Source of the DNA: Chloroflexota bacterium
GTDB lineage: Bacteria; Chloroflexota; Anaerolineae; UBA4142
NCBI GenBank assembly: GCA_016219275.1
Contig: JACRBM010000067.1
Span: 1 to 64,000 of the forward strand
Length of the DNA: 64,000 nucleotides
Direction: 5' to 3'
Numbering within the stretch: the stretch's first letter is position 1; every line of letters begins with the position of its first letter. The position numbers and the translations under genes were made by a program. Shown in pieces: positions 31,323 through 38,981 of this stretch. The notes beneath the pieces were generated by a model that saw nothing but the letters and a program-made list of their open reading frames with translations, ran no database searches and was not told where the DNA came from.

Positions 31323-32221
31323 TATCGAATCGTTACACTCCCGACGCCGCCGTTCACATCAATATCAATTTTGTTCGTCGCGCTTGCGTAATCCGCGCTC
31401 TGATAAATTTTATCCGACTTGATGAAACGCGTTTGATCTACGTTAACTCCGCCCAAGCCGCTATCCACGCGAATGCGCGCGGCAACGCCGGCTGGAATCG
31501 TGACGACGACGTTGCCGACGCCGCCGTTGATCTTCATCGTCGTCGCGCCGGCTTGTGGTGTCGTTACGATGAGCGAACCGACGCCGCCGTTCACGTCGAG
31601 CATTGTCACATTCAGCGCGCTCAAATCCAAATTCACTGTGCCGATTCCACTATTCACGCGCAGTGTCAGCGGAATTTGCGGATACAGCGCGACATCCCAG
31701 CGACCATTGCTCGCGCCGATGAACATCGCCGGGTTGCCTTCCTCTTTGAGAACGAGTCGCCCGTTGCTGTCTGTCACATTATATGTTTTGGTGATCTTGA
31801 TTCCTTCGCGATGACTGAACTTGCCGGACATCAAGTCGCTGGTGTCCGAACTCGATGCGGTGACAAACACTATGGACGCGCCCGCATTCAAATCAATCGT
31901 CGCGCTCTTGATGTCGCCGAGCGGCTCGCTCAACTGCTCGCTCACCATCGCGCTCAACGGAAGTAACGCGCTCCCGGACATGGCGAGCCACACGATTCCC
32001 GCGATCACCGCGATCCATAGCGCGAGGACGACCAGCCCTCCAATCCAGGATCGGCGTCCGAATAAAATCTCGATGCCGATCAAGATCAAGATGATGGGCC
32101 AGTACTGCGCGGCGATCTGCCAAATCGAAAGCGGCAGGTAGCCGAGATTCGAAAGCAACAGCAACACACCAAACGTAATCAAGATGAGTGGTCCGATCAA
32201 ACTGGGTCGGCGGTGTTCCAT
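31322..32221 (-). CDS. LiaF/toast-rack-type membrane protein
   Basis: The ATG at 32221 behind GGAGGAAAC was chosen over the longer open frame, giving 299 residues. Three or four membrane helices occupy residues about 8-95 (LIGPLILITFGVLLLLSNLG, WIGGLVVLALWIAVIAGIVW). A soluble beta-helix-like toast-rack domain follows, with repeated NGGVG/NSGIG phrases (DVNGGVGSLIV, KINGGVGNVVV, RVDSGLGGVNV, DVNGGVGSVTI). Related LiaF proteins inhibit cell-envelope stress two-component systems in Firmicutes. No LiaRS-like pair is adjacent here, so the role is inferred from family only. Confidence 0.85.
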   Translation of the reverse strand: MEHRRPSLIGPLILITFGVLLLLSNLGYLPLSIWQIAAQYWPIILILIGIEILFGRRSWIGGLVVLALWIAVIAGIVWLAMSGSALLPLSAMVSEQLSEPLGDIKSATIDLNAGASIVFVTASSSDTSDLMSGKFSHREGIKITKTYNVTDSNGRLVLKEEGNPAMFIGASNGRWDVALYPQIPLTLRVNSGIGTVNLDLSALNVTMLDVNGGVGSLIVTTPQAGATTMKINGGVGNVVVTIPAGVAARIRVDSGLGGVNVDQTRFIKSDKIYQSADYASATNKIDIDVNGGVGSVTIR

Positions 32222-32234
32222 GTTTCCTCCAGGT

Positions 32235-32335
32235 GTCTCAAATTCCCCGGTTCCCTCAGTTCCCTCAGTTCCCTCGTTTCCAAATAGGGAACAGAAGGAA
32301 ATAAGGGAACTGAGAGAACTGGGGAAATGAGGGAA
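32235..32335. repeat. TTCCCTCAG-type tandem and inverted repeats
   Basis: Three 9-mers of CAGTTCCCT type are followed by their complement (AGGGAACTGAG, GGGAAATGAGGGAAC). A related block lies at 40365-40432. It fills the spacer between mutL and the toast-rack gene. Confidence 0.7.
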
Positions 32336-32336
32336 C

Positions 32337-34115
32337 TCACTTTCTCCCAAATTCGCGTTCCAACAGCGCGGCATTCAACTGAATCATTGTCGGGCGTCCG
32401 TGCGGACAAGTACGCGGCGCGGTCGTTTGTTCTAGGCGGCGAATCAGTTCGCGCATCTCTTCGAGCGACAACACTTGCCCGCCTTTGACCGCGATGCTTT
32501 TGCACACGCTCGTGATGAGACGCGCCTCGGCAGATTTTTCGAGCGGCTGTTCGCCTTGTTCCAACTCGTCCAGAATTTCGATGAGCGTTGTCGTCGGCTC
32601 GCGGCGTTTCATCGCGGCGGGAATCGCGCGCAACAGAATCGTCTGATTGCCGAACGGCTCGATGCGAAAGCCGACCGACGCGAGCGCGTCGCGATGCGTT
32701 TCGAGCGCGCCGAGTTGCGCGGGCGTGAGTTGCAGCGCGGCGGGGTCGAGCAATTCCTGGGTCGCCATCGTCGCGCTCGCACGTTCCGCCGAGAGTTGTT
32801 CGTACAGCACGCGTTCGTGCGCGGCGTGTTGGTCAATCAAGTACAAGCCGTCCGCGCCTTCGGCGATAATGTACGTCGAAAGAATTTGACCCAGGACGCG
32901 CAACATTGGTAGTTTAGTTGGTTGGATAGTTGGGTAGTTAGGTAATTGAGTTGGATAGTCGGCGGTCGGCGGTCGGTAGTCGGCGGTCGCCAACGGACGC
33001 TGCAAATCAATTGCGAGTTGCGTTTCGGTTGGCGTCGGCGCGAAATTCGGCGACGGCGGAATCGTGATCGTCGGAATCGGCGCGTGTGCGGCGAGCACGG
33101 TTCGCACGGCGCGCTGCACCGCGAGAAAAACCGCGTGCGAATCGCGAAAACGCACCTGGCTTTTTGTCGGATGCACGTTCACGTCCACCGCGTCCGGCGG
33201 CACGAGGATGTCGAGCACCGCGATCGGCGCGCGCCCAACCATCAACGCGGTGTGGTACGCTTCGATAACTGCGTGTTGCAGCGCGCGGTCTTGCACCCAA
33301 CGATGATTCACAAAGAACAACATCAGTTTGCGCGTCGCGCGGTTGATGCTGGGGGGTGAGGCAAAGCCGGAGACTTGGAGGTTGGAGGTTGGAGGTTGGA
33401 AATTGGAATCCGCGCGCGGGTTTCCATCTTCCAATTTCCAATTTCCAACTTCTAACATCTGATTTGCAATTTCACTGCCCAGCACTTTAACCAACGCATC
33501 AAACATTTTTCCGGTGCCCGGCGCTTGAAACACCAAGCGGTCGTCGTTGACGAGCGAGAAACGCAAGTGTGGAAACGCGAGCGCGTACGCGTTGACGAGA
33601 TCGGCAATGTGCGCGGCTTCAGTCGCGGGTGTTTTCAAAAACTTGAGCCGCGCGGGCACGTGGCGAAACAAATCCTCGACGGTGATGATCGTGCCTTGCG
33701 GCGCGCCTTGCGCGTGTTGATCGAGCAGCTTGCTGCCGTCAATCCGAATCTGCGTCCCGGCATCTTCGCCGCGCGCGCGCGTGATGAGCGCGACGCGCGC
33801 GACCGCGGCAATCGAGGGCAATGCTTCGCCGCGAAAGCCGAGCGTCTGAATGCGAAACAGATCGTCGGCAGAATCGAGCTTGCTCGTCGCATGACGCGCG
33901 AATGCGGTGGCGACCTCGTTCGCCGGAATTCCGTTGCCGTCATCCGCGACGCGAATCAAGCGTTGTCCGCCGCCGCGAATTTCGATTTTGATTTCGCGCG
34001 CGCCGGCGTCAATCGAATTGTCCACGAGTTCTTTGACGACGGATGCCGGACGCTCGATCACTTCACCCGCCGCGATTTTTGCGGCTAGGTCGTCGGAGAG
34101 AATGTGAATTGGCAT
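32337..34115 (-). CDS. mutL: DNA mismatch repair protein MutL (endonuclease type)
   Basis: The ATG at 34115 gives 592 residues. The N-terminal GHKL ATPase shows IAAGEVIERPASVVKELVDN, DNSIDAGA, DDGNGI and the TLGFRGEAL loop. The C-terminal domain carries the metal-dependent nicking motif DQHAAHERVLYE (pattern DQHA-x2-E-x4-E) and a zinc-site CPHGRPT, so this is the nicking form found in bacteria lacking MutH. It works with MutS encoded 10 kb away. The linker is enlarged by two tandem-repeat inserts (32908-32994, 33370-33462). The gene is flanked by another short repeat block upstream. Confidence 0.97.
   Translation of the reverse strand: MPIHILSDDLAAKIAAGEVIERPASVVKELVDNSIDAGAREIKIEIRGGGQRLIRVADDGNGIPANEVATAFARHATSKLDSADDLFRIQTLGFRGEALPSIAAVARVALITRARGEDAGTQIRIDGSKLLDQHAQGAPQGTIITVEDLFRHVPARLKFLKTPATEAAHIADLVNAYALAFPHLRFSLVNDDRLVFQAPGTGKMFDALVKVLGSEIANQMLEVGNWKLEDGNPRADSNFQPPTSNLQVSGFASPPSINRATRKLMLFFVNHRWVQDRALQHAVIEAYHTALMVGRAPIAVLDILVPPDAVDVNVHPTKSQVRFRDSHAVFLAVQRAVRTVLAAHAPIPTITIPPSPNFAPTPTETQLAIDLQRPLATADYRPPTADYPTQLPNYPTIQPTKLPMLRVLGQILSTYIIAEGADGLYLIDQHAAHERVLYEQLSAERASATMATQELLDPAALQLTPAQLGALETHRDALASVGFRIEPFGNQTILLRAIPAAMKRREPTTTLIEILDELEQGEQPLEKSAEARLITSVCKSIAVKGGQVLSLEEMRELIRRLEQTTAPRTCPHGRPTMIQLNAALLEREFGRK
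32908..32994. repeat. AGTTGGAT octamer and CGGCGGT heptamer repeats inside mutL
   Basis: Octamers AGTTGGAT/AGTTGGGT/AGTTAGGT are followed by heptamers CGGCGGT/CGGTAGT. They are translated as a Tyr/Pro/Thr-rich segment (ATADYRPPTADYPTQLPNYP) in the MutL linker. Confidence 0.75.
33370..33462. repeat. TTGGAGG/TTGGAAA heptamer repeats inside mutL
   Basis: GGAGGTTGGAGGTTGGAAA-type heptamers and their complement are read in phase and encode MLEVGNWKLEDGN and FQPPTSNLQVSG segments within the N-terminal half of MutL. Confidence 0.75.
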
Positions 34116-34134
34116 CACAGGTATTCTAGCACAG

Positions 34135-34215
34135 AATTGGGAAAATCGTAATTCGTAATTCGTAATTCAAAAATCGCTGTGTCCGAGAGCATTTCGAATT
34201 TTGAATTTTGAATTT
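34135..34215. repeat. CGTAATT heptamers between mutL and the dehydratase gene
   Basis: Three CGTAATT units are followed by TTTGAATTTTGAATTTGAAT. No clear promoter could be fixed in this short divergent spacer. Confidence 0.5.
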
Positions 34216-34233
34216 GACTCAATATCAATTACA

Positions 34234-35205
34234 ATGTCTCCGATGATTACCATTCAAGATATATTCCACGCCCAGAAAACAATCGCGCCCCACATTTTCC
34301 GAACGCCATTGCGCGACGCGTTTTTATTGAGCGAACGTGTCGGCGCGTCCGTGGTTCTCAAACTTGAAAACTGGCAAGTGACCGGCTCGTTCAAGCCGCG
34401 CGGCGCGATCAACATTCTCGCGCAGTTGAGCGACGCGGATCGCGCGCGCGGGATCGTGACGGCGAGCGCGGGCAATCACGCGCAGGGCGTCGGACTCGCC
34501 GCGCGTATTTTCGGCATCGCGCCCGCAACGATTTTTATGCCACGCACCGCGCCACGTACGAAATTGGATAAACTGCGCCAGTACCCCGTTGAGGTGTGGC
34601 TTGTCGGCGACACGTACGACGACGCGCATCACGCGGCGGAAACCTTTCAACGCGAGACCGGCGCGACGTTCATCAGCGCGTACGACGATCCGCGCGTCGT
34701 TGCCGGACACGGCACGATTGGCTTGGGGATCCTACAAGATTTGCCGGACGTGGACGCGATTCTTGTGCCGGTCGGTGGCGGCGGACTCATCGCCGGCATC
34801 GCGATTGCGGTCAAAGCAATCGCGCCGCGCGTTCAGGTGATCGGCGTGCAGCCCGCGGCGTCGCCCGCGTTGCGCGATTCGTTGCGCGACGGCAAATGTT
34901 ACGCAGAGTACGCGCCCGCGCCGACGATTTGCGATGGACTTGCCGGCGGCATCGGGAAAATCTGTTTCGAGGTCGCGCAAAAATTCGTGGACGATGTGAT
35001 CATCGTCGAAGAAACGGAAACGCGCGCGGCGATTCGCGCCTTGGTCGAGACCCAGCAAATCGTCGTCGAAGGTTCGGGCGCGGTCGGCATCGCCGCGTTG
35101 CTCGCGCGCAAAACGAATTTGCTCGGCAAGCGCGTCGCAGTTGTGTTGAGTGGGGGAAATATTGATCTTGACTTGCTCACCGAGATCCTAAATCAGAAAT
35201 CGTAA
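34234..35205 (+). CDS. Threonine/serine dehydratase (PLP fold type II, catabolic form)
   Basis: The ATG at 34234 gives 323 residues. The PLP lysine lies in VTGSFKPRGAINIL, the phosphate/substrate loop in TASAGNHAQGVGLAA, and the glycine-rich PLP phosphate-binding loop in PVGGGGLIAGIA. SGGNIDLDLL closes the domain. No C-terminal regulatory ACT domain is present, as in short catabolic threonine dehydratases, which deaminate threonine to 2-oxobutyrate or serine to pyruvate. Serine racemase-like activity is an alternative. It lies 25 bases before the TIR-DGR target gene, on the same strand, so read-through into the DGR is possible. Confidence 0.92.
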   Translation: MSPMITIQDIFHAQKTIAPHIFRTPLRDAFLLSERVGASVVLKLENWQVTGSFKPRGAINILAQLSDADRARGIVTASAGNHAQGVGLAARIFGIAPATIFMPRTAPRTKLDKLRQYPVEVWLVGDTYDDAHHAAETFQRETGATFISAYDDPRVVAGHGTIGLGILQDLPDVDAILVPVGGGGLIAGIAIAVKAIAPRVQVIGVQPAASPALRDSLRDGKCYAEYAPAPTICDGLAGGIGKICFEVAQKFVDDVIIVEETETRAAIRALVETQQIVVEGSGAVGIAALLARKTNLLGKRVAVVLSGGNIDLDLLTEILNQKS

Positions 35206-35230
35206 TTTGAAATTGAGCAACGGAGGCGCA

Positions 35231-36721
35231 ATGTCGAATCCGACGCGCTTTTTTATCACTCATTCGTGGAACGACATTACGTTCGCCAAAAAATTGTGCG
35301 ACGATTTGCACGCGAGCGGTTTGGACGGTTTTCTCGATGAACGCTCGATTCGCCCGGGCGAAAGTATTCCGTCGCGCATTGAGCATGGGTTGGAAGAGTG
35401 CGATGTGTATATCCCGGTGCTGTCGCCCGCCGCGCTGGCATCGCCCTGGTGCGATTGGGAAATTGACATCGCGATTACGCTGAGCCGCGACGCGACGCGC
35501 AACGAACGCCCGCGCATAATGCCGGTGATCGCGGAAAAATGTAAAGTGCCATCGCGCTTGCGCCATTTGCTCTATGTGGATTTCGGGAATTGGCGCGATG
35601 AGCCAACGTATCACCACGCGTTGAATGTGATGCTGGTCAACGGGTTCGGCGTGCGCGCCAAGCCATTCCCAATGATGAATATGATTCAGCCGCAATCCAG
35701 CACACCGCAAACGTTATCACTTCCGAACTGGCTCGTTCCGGTGGGGGCGAGTATTGTGGGAATTGTTGGAGTGTGCATCTTGATCGCGCTTGGCGTGAAC
35801 GCGGTGATCAATAGCCCAACGCCAAAGCCGACCCAGGTTAGCGCGCCCCCACCGACTGCCGCGCCAACGGACACGCCCTCGCCAATTTCAACTTCAACTC
35901 CAACGGCAACCCAGGTTGTTACGCGCGCGCCGACTGTTCCCGCGCCGAGTCCACTGCCACAGCCGACCGCAACACCGCGCGTAATTGCCACGCCGACCCC
36001 GCGCGCCGGTGACACAACTACCTCTCCGCCCGACAACGCGCCGATACAGTTTGTGTCAGCGGGCGAGTTTACGATGGGGAGCAACGATTACGACGATGAA
36101 AAACCAGTTCACACGGTTTATCTCGACGCGTTTTGGATGGACAAGTTTGAGGTAACAAACGCGCTGTACAAAAAATGCGTGGATGCCGGAAAATGTTCGC
36201 GACCGAGTGAAACAAAATCGTACACGCGCGATGCGTACTTTGGCAACGCGCAGTACAACAATTACCCGGTGATTTACGTGAACTGGGATCAAGCCAGGAC
36301 GTACTGCGAATGGGCGGGCAAACGTTTGCCGACGGAGGCGGAATGGGAAAAATCTGCGCGCGGGACGGATGGACAAATTTATCCGTGGGTTGGCGTGTTC
36401 GACGCAAGCAAATTGAATTCTTCAGATGGTGCCAAAGGAGACACAACCCAGGTTGGCGCGTATTCGTCAGGTGCGAGTCCTTACGGTATAATGGATCTCG
36501 CGGGCAATGTGTGGGAATGGGTTGCGGATTGGTACGATGGAAAATATTACGCGAGCTCGCCGCGCAACAATCCAATGGGACCGAGTTCCGGACAATTACG
36601 CGTCCTGCGCGGCGGCGCGTGGTACTTCTACAGTGACCTCACGCGCGCGGCTAGCCGCCACCTCAACGAACCCTCTAACTTCTACAGCCACTTTGGTTTT
36701 CGTTGCGCCCGCTCACCCTGA
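35231..36721 (+). CDS. DGR target: TIR - membrane helix - Pro/Thr linker - FGE/C-type-lectin variable protein
   Basis: The ATG at 35231 behind GGAGG gives 496 residues. Residues 5-140 are a TIR domain: RFFITHSWND, GFLDERSIRPGESIPSRIEH, and ALASPWCDWEI, where E77 aligns by motif (WC..E) with the catalytic glutamate of NAD-cleaving TIR proteins. A membrane helix follows (about residues 164-190, PVGASIVGIVGVCILIALGV), then a Pro/Thr linker to about 270. Residues 271-496 are an FGE-sulfatase/C-type-lectin domain (FVSAGEFTMGSNDYDDEKPV, WAGKRLPTEAEWEKSARGTD, LAGNVWEWVADWYDG). It ends in the variable repeat, RVLRGGAWYFYSD through FGFRCARSP. The expected topology is TIR inside and lectin fold outside. 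It precedes the reverse transcriptase. Functional NADase activity is inferred. Confidence 0.93.
   Translation: MSNPTRFFITHSWNDITFAKKLCDDLHASGLDGFLDERSIRPGESIPSRIEHGLEECDVYIPVLSPAALASPWCDWEIDIAITLSRDATRNERPRIMPVIAEKCKVPSRLRHLLYVDFGNWRDEPTYHHALNVMLVNGFGVRAKPFPMMNMIQPQSSTPQTLSLPNWLVPVGASIVGIVGVCILIALGVNAVINSPTPKPTQVSAPPPTAAPTDTPSPISTSTPTATQVVTRAPTVPAPSPLPQPTATPRVIATPTPRAGDTTTSPPDNAPIQFVSAGEFTMGSNDYDDEKPVHTVYLDAFWMDKFEVTNALYKKCVDAGKCSRPSETKSYTRDAYFGNAQYNNYPVIYVNWDQARTYCEWAGKRLPTEAEWEKSARGTDGQIYPWVGVFDASKLNSSDGAKGDTTQVGAYSSGASPYGIMDLAGNVWEWVADWYDGKYYASSPRNNPMGPSSGQLRVLRGGAWYFYSDLTRAASRHLNEPSNFYSHFGFRCARSP
36598..36716 (+). repeat. DGR variable repeat (VR)
   Basis: These 119 bases end the target gene and align without gaps to the template at 38304-38422 (offset 1706). 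There are 17 differences: 16 are at template adenines and one is G to T. Changed residues are Y465, F466, Y467, D469, L470, S475, H477, L478, S482, Y485, S486, H487 and F488, where the template codes for Asn, Thr or Val. The invariant ends CGCGTCCTGCGCGGCGGCGC and GGTTTTCGTTGCGCCC flank the variable part; the latter may act as the initiation-of-homing site. Confidence 0.95.
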
Positions 36722-36767
36722 TCCTGGGATCCTGGGTTCTGAATTTCTGGAATTCTGAAGCGGGGGG

Positions 36768-36790
36768 GCTGGGGGGCTGTGCCCCCCAGC
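36768..36790 (+). promoter_or_regulatory. GC-rich hairpin between VR and reverse transcriptase
   Basis: GCTGGGGGGC (36768-36777) and GCCCCCCAGC (36781-36790) form a 10-bp perfect stem with a TGT loop. It lies 51 bases after the VR and is followed by GAAAATTTTTTTG. In the Bordetella phage DGR a hairpin or cruciform just after the VR aids homing. Here it could serve that role, terminate the target transcript, or both. Confidence 0.7.
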
Positions 36791-36819
36791 GAAAATTTTT
36801 TTGTAGGGCAAATCGGACA

Positions 36820-37896
36820 ATGGGCAAAATTTTTTACAACCTCTACCAGCAGGTCTGCCATTCCACCAATCTCTGGCGCGCGTTCGAGCAAGCCGCGCGC
36901 GGCAAGCGGATGCATCTCAGCGTTGCCGCGTTCGAGTTCGATCTCGAAGAACAAATGTGGCTGTTGCACAAAGAATTGACCGCGCAAACGTACACACCCG
37001 GCGCGTACCACAACTTTATCATCGGGCGTCCCAAACGCCGGCTCATCAGCGCCGCGCCGTTCCGCGACCGCGTCGTCCATCACGCCTTGATGAACATCAT
37101 CGCGCCGTTGTTCGAACGGCAATTCATTTTCGACAGTTACGCGAATCGCAAGGACAAGGGCACGCATCGCGCGTTGGATCGGTGCACGGACTTTATGCGG
37201 CGTTACCGGTATGTGATGCATTGCGACGTGCGCCAATTTTTTCCGTCGGTGGATCATCAAATTTTGCGCGCCGTTCTCGCGCGCACCATCGGCGACCCCG
37301 ACGTGATGCGTTTGATTGATCAAATCCTGGTAAGCGGCGCGCACGTGCAAGCGCGAGAGTACACGATGGTTTATTTTCCGGGCGACGATCTATTTGCGGC
37401 GCAACGTCTGCGCGGTTTGCCGATCGGCAATCTCACCAGCCAGTTCTGGGCGAATGTGTACTTGAACGGACTCGACCAGCACATCAAGCGCACGCTTAAA
37501 TGCGCGGCGTATCTGCGCTATGTGGATGATCTCGTTCTCTTTGCGGATGACTCGCGCACGTTGCTCGCGTGGCGTCAAGCGATCATCGAGTTCTTGCAAG
37601 GTTTACGTTTGACTCTGCACGAAACGCGCGCGCAACCGCGCCCGGTCGCCACCGGCTTGCCGTTCCTGGGTTTTCACGTTTTCCTGGATCATCGCCGGCT
37701 CAAGCGGCGCAACGGCATCGCGTTTCAACGCCGACTCAAAACGCTCGCCGAACGTTGGTTCGCTGGCGAAATCGAAACTAGAGAACTCGAGGCGAGTTTG
37801 AACGGCTGGATCAATCACGCGCGGCACGGCGATACGTGGGGTTTGCGCCGCGCGGTATTGACCGCCGCGGGCTTGTCCTGGGATGCGTGGGAGTGA
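36820..37896 (+). CDS. DGR-type reverse transcriptase
   Basis: The 358-residue product starts at the ATG at 36820 (MGKIFYNLYQQVC); the upstream open frame reads through VR and hairpin and is not credible as protein. RT motifs are RLISAAPFRDRVVHHALMN, motif A YVMHCDVRQFFPSV (D136), and motif C YLRYVDDLVLFA (YVDD at residues 234-237). Between them is LPIGNLTSQFWANVYLNGLD with the GxxxSQ signature (residues 203-208) that marks DGR and related RTs, where most others have QGxxxSP. These enzymes copy the template RNA with frequent misincorporation at adenines. It sits between target and avd, as expected. Length and all catalytic residues are intact. Confidence 0.96.
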   Translation: MGKIFYNLYQQVCHSTNLWRAFEQAARGKRMHLSVAAFEFDLEEQMWLLHKELTAQTYTPGAYHNFIIGRPKRRLISAAPFRDRVVHHALMNIIAPLFERQFIFDSYANRKDKGTHRALDRCTDFMRRYRYVMHCDVRQFFPSVDHQILRAVLARTIGDPDVMRLIDQILVSGAHVQAREYTMVYFPGDDLFAAQRLRGLPIGNLTSQFWANVYLNGLDQHIKRTLKCAAYLRYVDDLVLFADDSRTLLAWRQAIIEFLQGLRLTLHETRAQPRPVATGLPFLGFHVFLDHRRLKRRNGIAFQRRLKTLAERWFAGEIETRELEASLNGWINHARHGDTWGLRRAVLTAAGLSWDAWE

Positions 37897-37899
37897 CGA

Positions 37900-38253
37900 A
37901 TGGATGAAACTACGCGCGCCCAATCGCCGATTTTTACCAAGACGTTCGATTTGATCGTGTGGCTGATGGATCGCACCGAAAAATTTCCCAAGGTCGAGCG
38001 GTTTCGGCTCGCGCGCCGGATCGAGGACACGGCGTTCACGTTTCACGAAACGCTCATCCGCGCGACGCGGACGCGCCAACCGCGCACCGTGTTGCTCCAA
38101 GCTGATTTGGAATTGGACAAACTACGATTCTACATTCGCATGGCGCACGCGCGCAAACGCTTGACGCCGCAACAGTATCATTTCGCCGCCGATGCGCTCG
38201 TTGAAATTGGACGTTTGTTAGGCGGCTGGCTCAAAACAATATCGCTCACCTAA
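37900..38253 (+). CDS. avd: Avd-like DGR accessory four-helix-bundle protein
   Basis: The 117-residue protein begins 3 bases after the RT stop and is surely co-translated. It is all helical and basic. TFDLIVWLMDRTEKFPKVER opens a pattern shared by Avd and the 23S-rRNA intervening-sequence proteins (F....WL...TEKFPK..RF.L..R). FYIRMAHARKRLTPQQYHFA and EIGRLLGGWLKTIS close it. Avd forms a pentamer that binds the RT and template RNA and is needed for homing in the Bordetella phage system. Its position, directly before the template repeat, supports the assignment. Confidence 0.92.
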   Translation: MDETTRAQSPIFTKTFDLIVWLMDRTEKFPKVERFRLARRIEDTAFTFHETLIRATRTRQPRTVLLQADLELDKLRFYIRMAHARKRLTPQQYHFAADALVEIGRLLGGWLKTISLT

Positions 38254-38262
38254 TGCTGTAGC

Positions 38263-38279
38263 GCAAATCACTGATTTGC
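38263..38279 (+). other. Small hairpin upstream of the template repeat
   Basis: GCAAATC (38263-38269) pairs with GATTTGC (38273-38279), 24 bases before the TR core. Structured RNA around the template is needed for priming in studied DGRs; this stem is only a candidate. Confidence 0.4.
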
Positions 38280-38303
38280 GGTATGGGGACACTGGACAGC
38301 GCA

Positions 38304-38422
38304 ACGCGTCCTGCGCGGCGGCGCGTGGAACAACAACAGTAACAACACGCGCGCGGCTAACCGCAACAACAACGAACCCACTAACTTCAACAACAACGTT
38401 GGTTTTCGTTGCGCCCGATCAC
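38304..38422 (+). repeat. DGR template repeat (TR)
   Basis: The 119-bp copy of the VR lies 51 bases after avd. Its variable part consists of AAC codons (12 AAC, one AGT, one ACT among the mutable positions), the codon class that under adenine mutagenesis yields many residues but no stop codons. Thirty-four adenines lie in the repeat, 16 of them altered in the VR. It is not translated usefully: the open frames crossing it are Thr-rich by-products of the AAC runs. Its end differs from the VR end at 38418 and after 38422, as expected for distinct homing-site variants. Confidence 0.95.
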
Positions 38423-38687
38423 GATCCGCCTTTCCAGCCAGAATGTGGCGCGTTCACGGACACGCCACGCATGCCAGGAAAGTGAGCGCCAGCGCTTCCC
38501 GTCCGGCGCGGTTCGTTACGCGCCGGGCAAATAGCCAATCGTCCTGCCCCCTTCAAGTCACTGATTGGGGCAGGACAAACTTGGAAATCAAATCAATCGA
38601 GTGCTGGTCGGGTTTCGGCTTGGCGAACGGCGCGGAATGTTGTATAGTGTGGCGGGCAAAATTTTTTCAGAAGACAGGAGAATCAAA
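38423..38687 (+). other. Non-coding stretch after the template repeat
   Basis: No gene is seen between TR and the RHH antitoxin. GTCCTGCCCC (38541-38550) and GGGGCAGGAC (38567-38576) form a 10-bp inverted repeat that could end the template RNA. The sequence directly after the TR is likely part of the structured RNA (by analogy with the spacer used for priming in the Bordetella phage DGR). Confidence 0.55.
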
Positions 38688-38981
38688 ATGGCTGAACGAC
38701 GGTATCGCACGAATATCGCGTTAGAACCGGAGCAACGCCGCACGCTCGCGCAATTAGCGCATCGCGAAGGTCGCGCGGTCGCGGATGTTTTGCGCCAGGT
38801 CGTTCGTTTGGGCTTGGTGCAAATGCAAACACAAACTCCGCGTCCGCAACAAGCGCTCGAACGGCTCGCGCGAATTCGCGCGCGTGTCTATCGCGAACAC
38901 GGATTATATTTCGGTGACCTGCTCGCGGAAACTCGAAGCGAACGCGAACGGCAAATCGCGGAACGGTGGCACACATTATGA
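38688..38981 (+). CDS. Ribbon-helix-helix (CopG-like) VapB-type antitoxin
   Basis: The ATG at 38688 behind ACAGGAG gives 97 residues; longer starts lack a ribosome-binding site. The N-terminus (RRYRTNIALEPEQRRTLAQL, then AHREGRAVADVLRQVV) has the beta-strand plus two helices of an RHH DNA-binding protein. The C-terminal half is basic and helical (ALERLARIRARVYREHGLYF), with GDLLAETRSERER as toxin-binding tail. Its stop overlaps the PIN-toxin start (ATGA). It probably represses its own operon with the toxin. Confidence 0.85.
   Translation: MAERRYRTNIALEPEQRRTLAQLAHREGRAVADVLRQVVRLGLVQMQTQTPRPQQALERLARIRARVYREHGLYFGDLLAETRSERERQIAERWHTL

Noticed and set aside
36703-36819. Longer N-terminus for the reverse transcriptase starting at 36703
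   Set aside because: These codons read through the end of the target gene and a GC hairpin. The conserved RT start begins at the ATG at 36820.
38276-38485. Thr-rich open frame of 69 codons across the template repeat
   Set aside because: It arises from AAC/ACA runs of the DGR template read in a shifted frame. There is no ribosome-binding site, and the same by-product appears over the VR (36507-36758).
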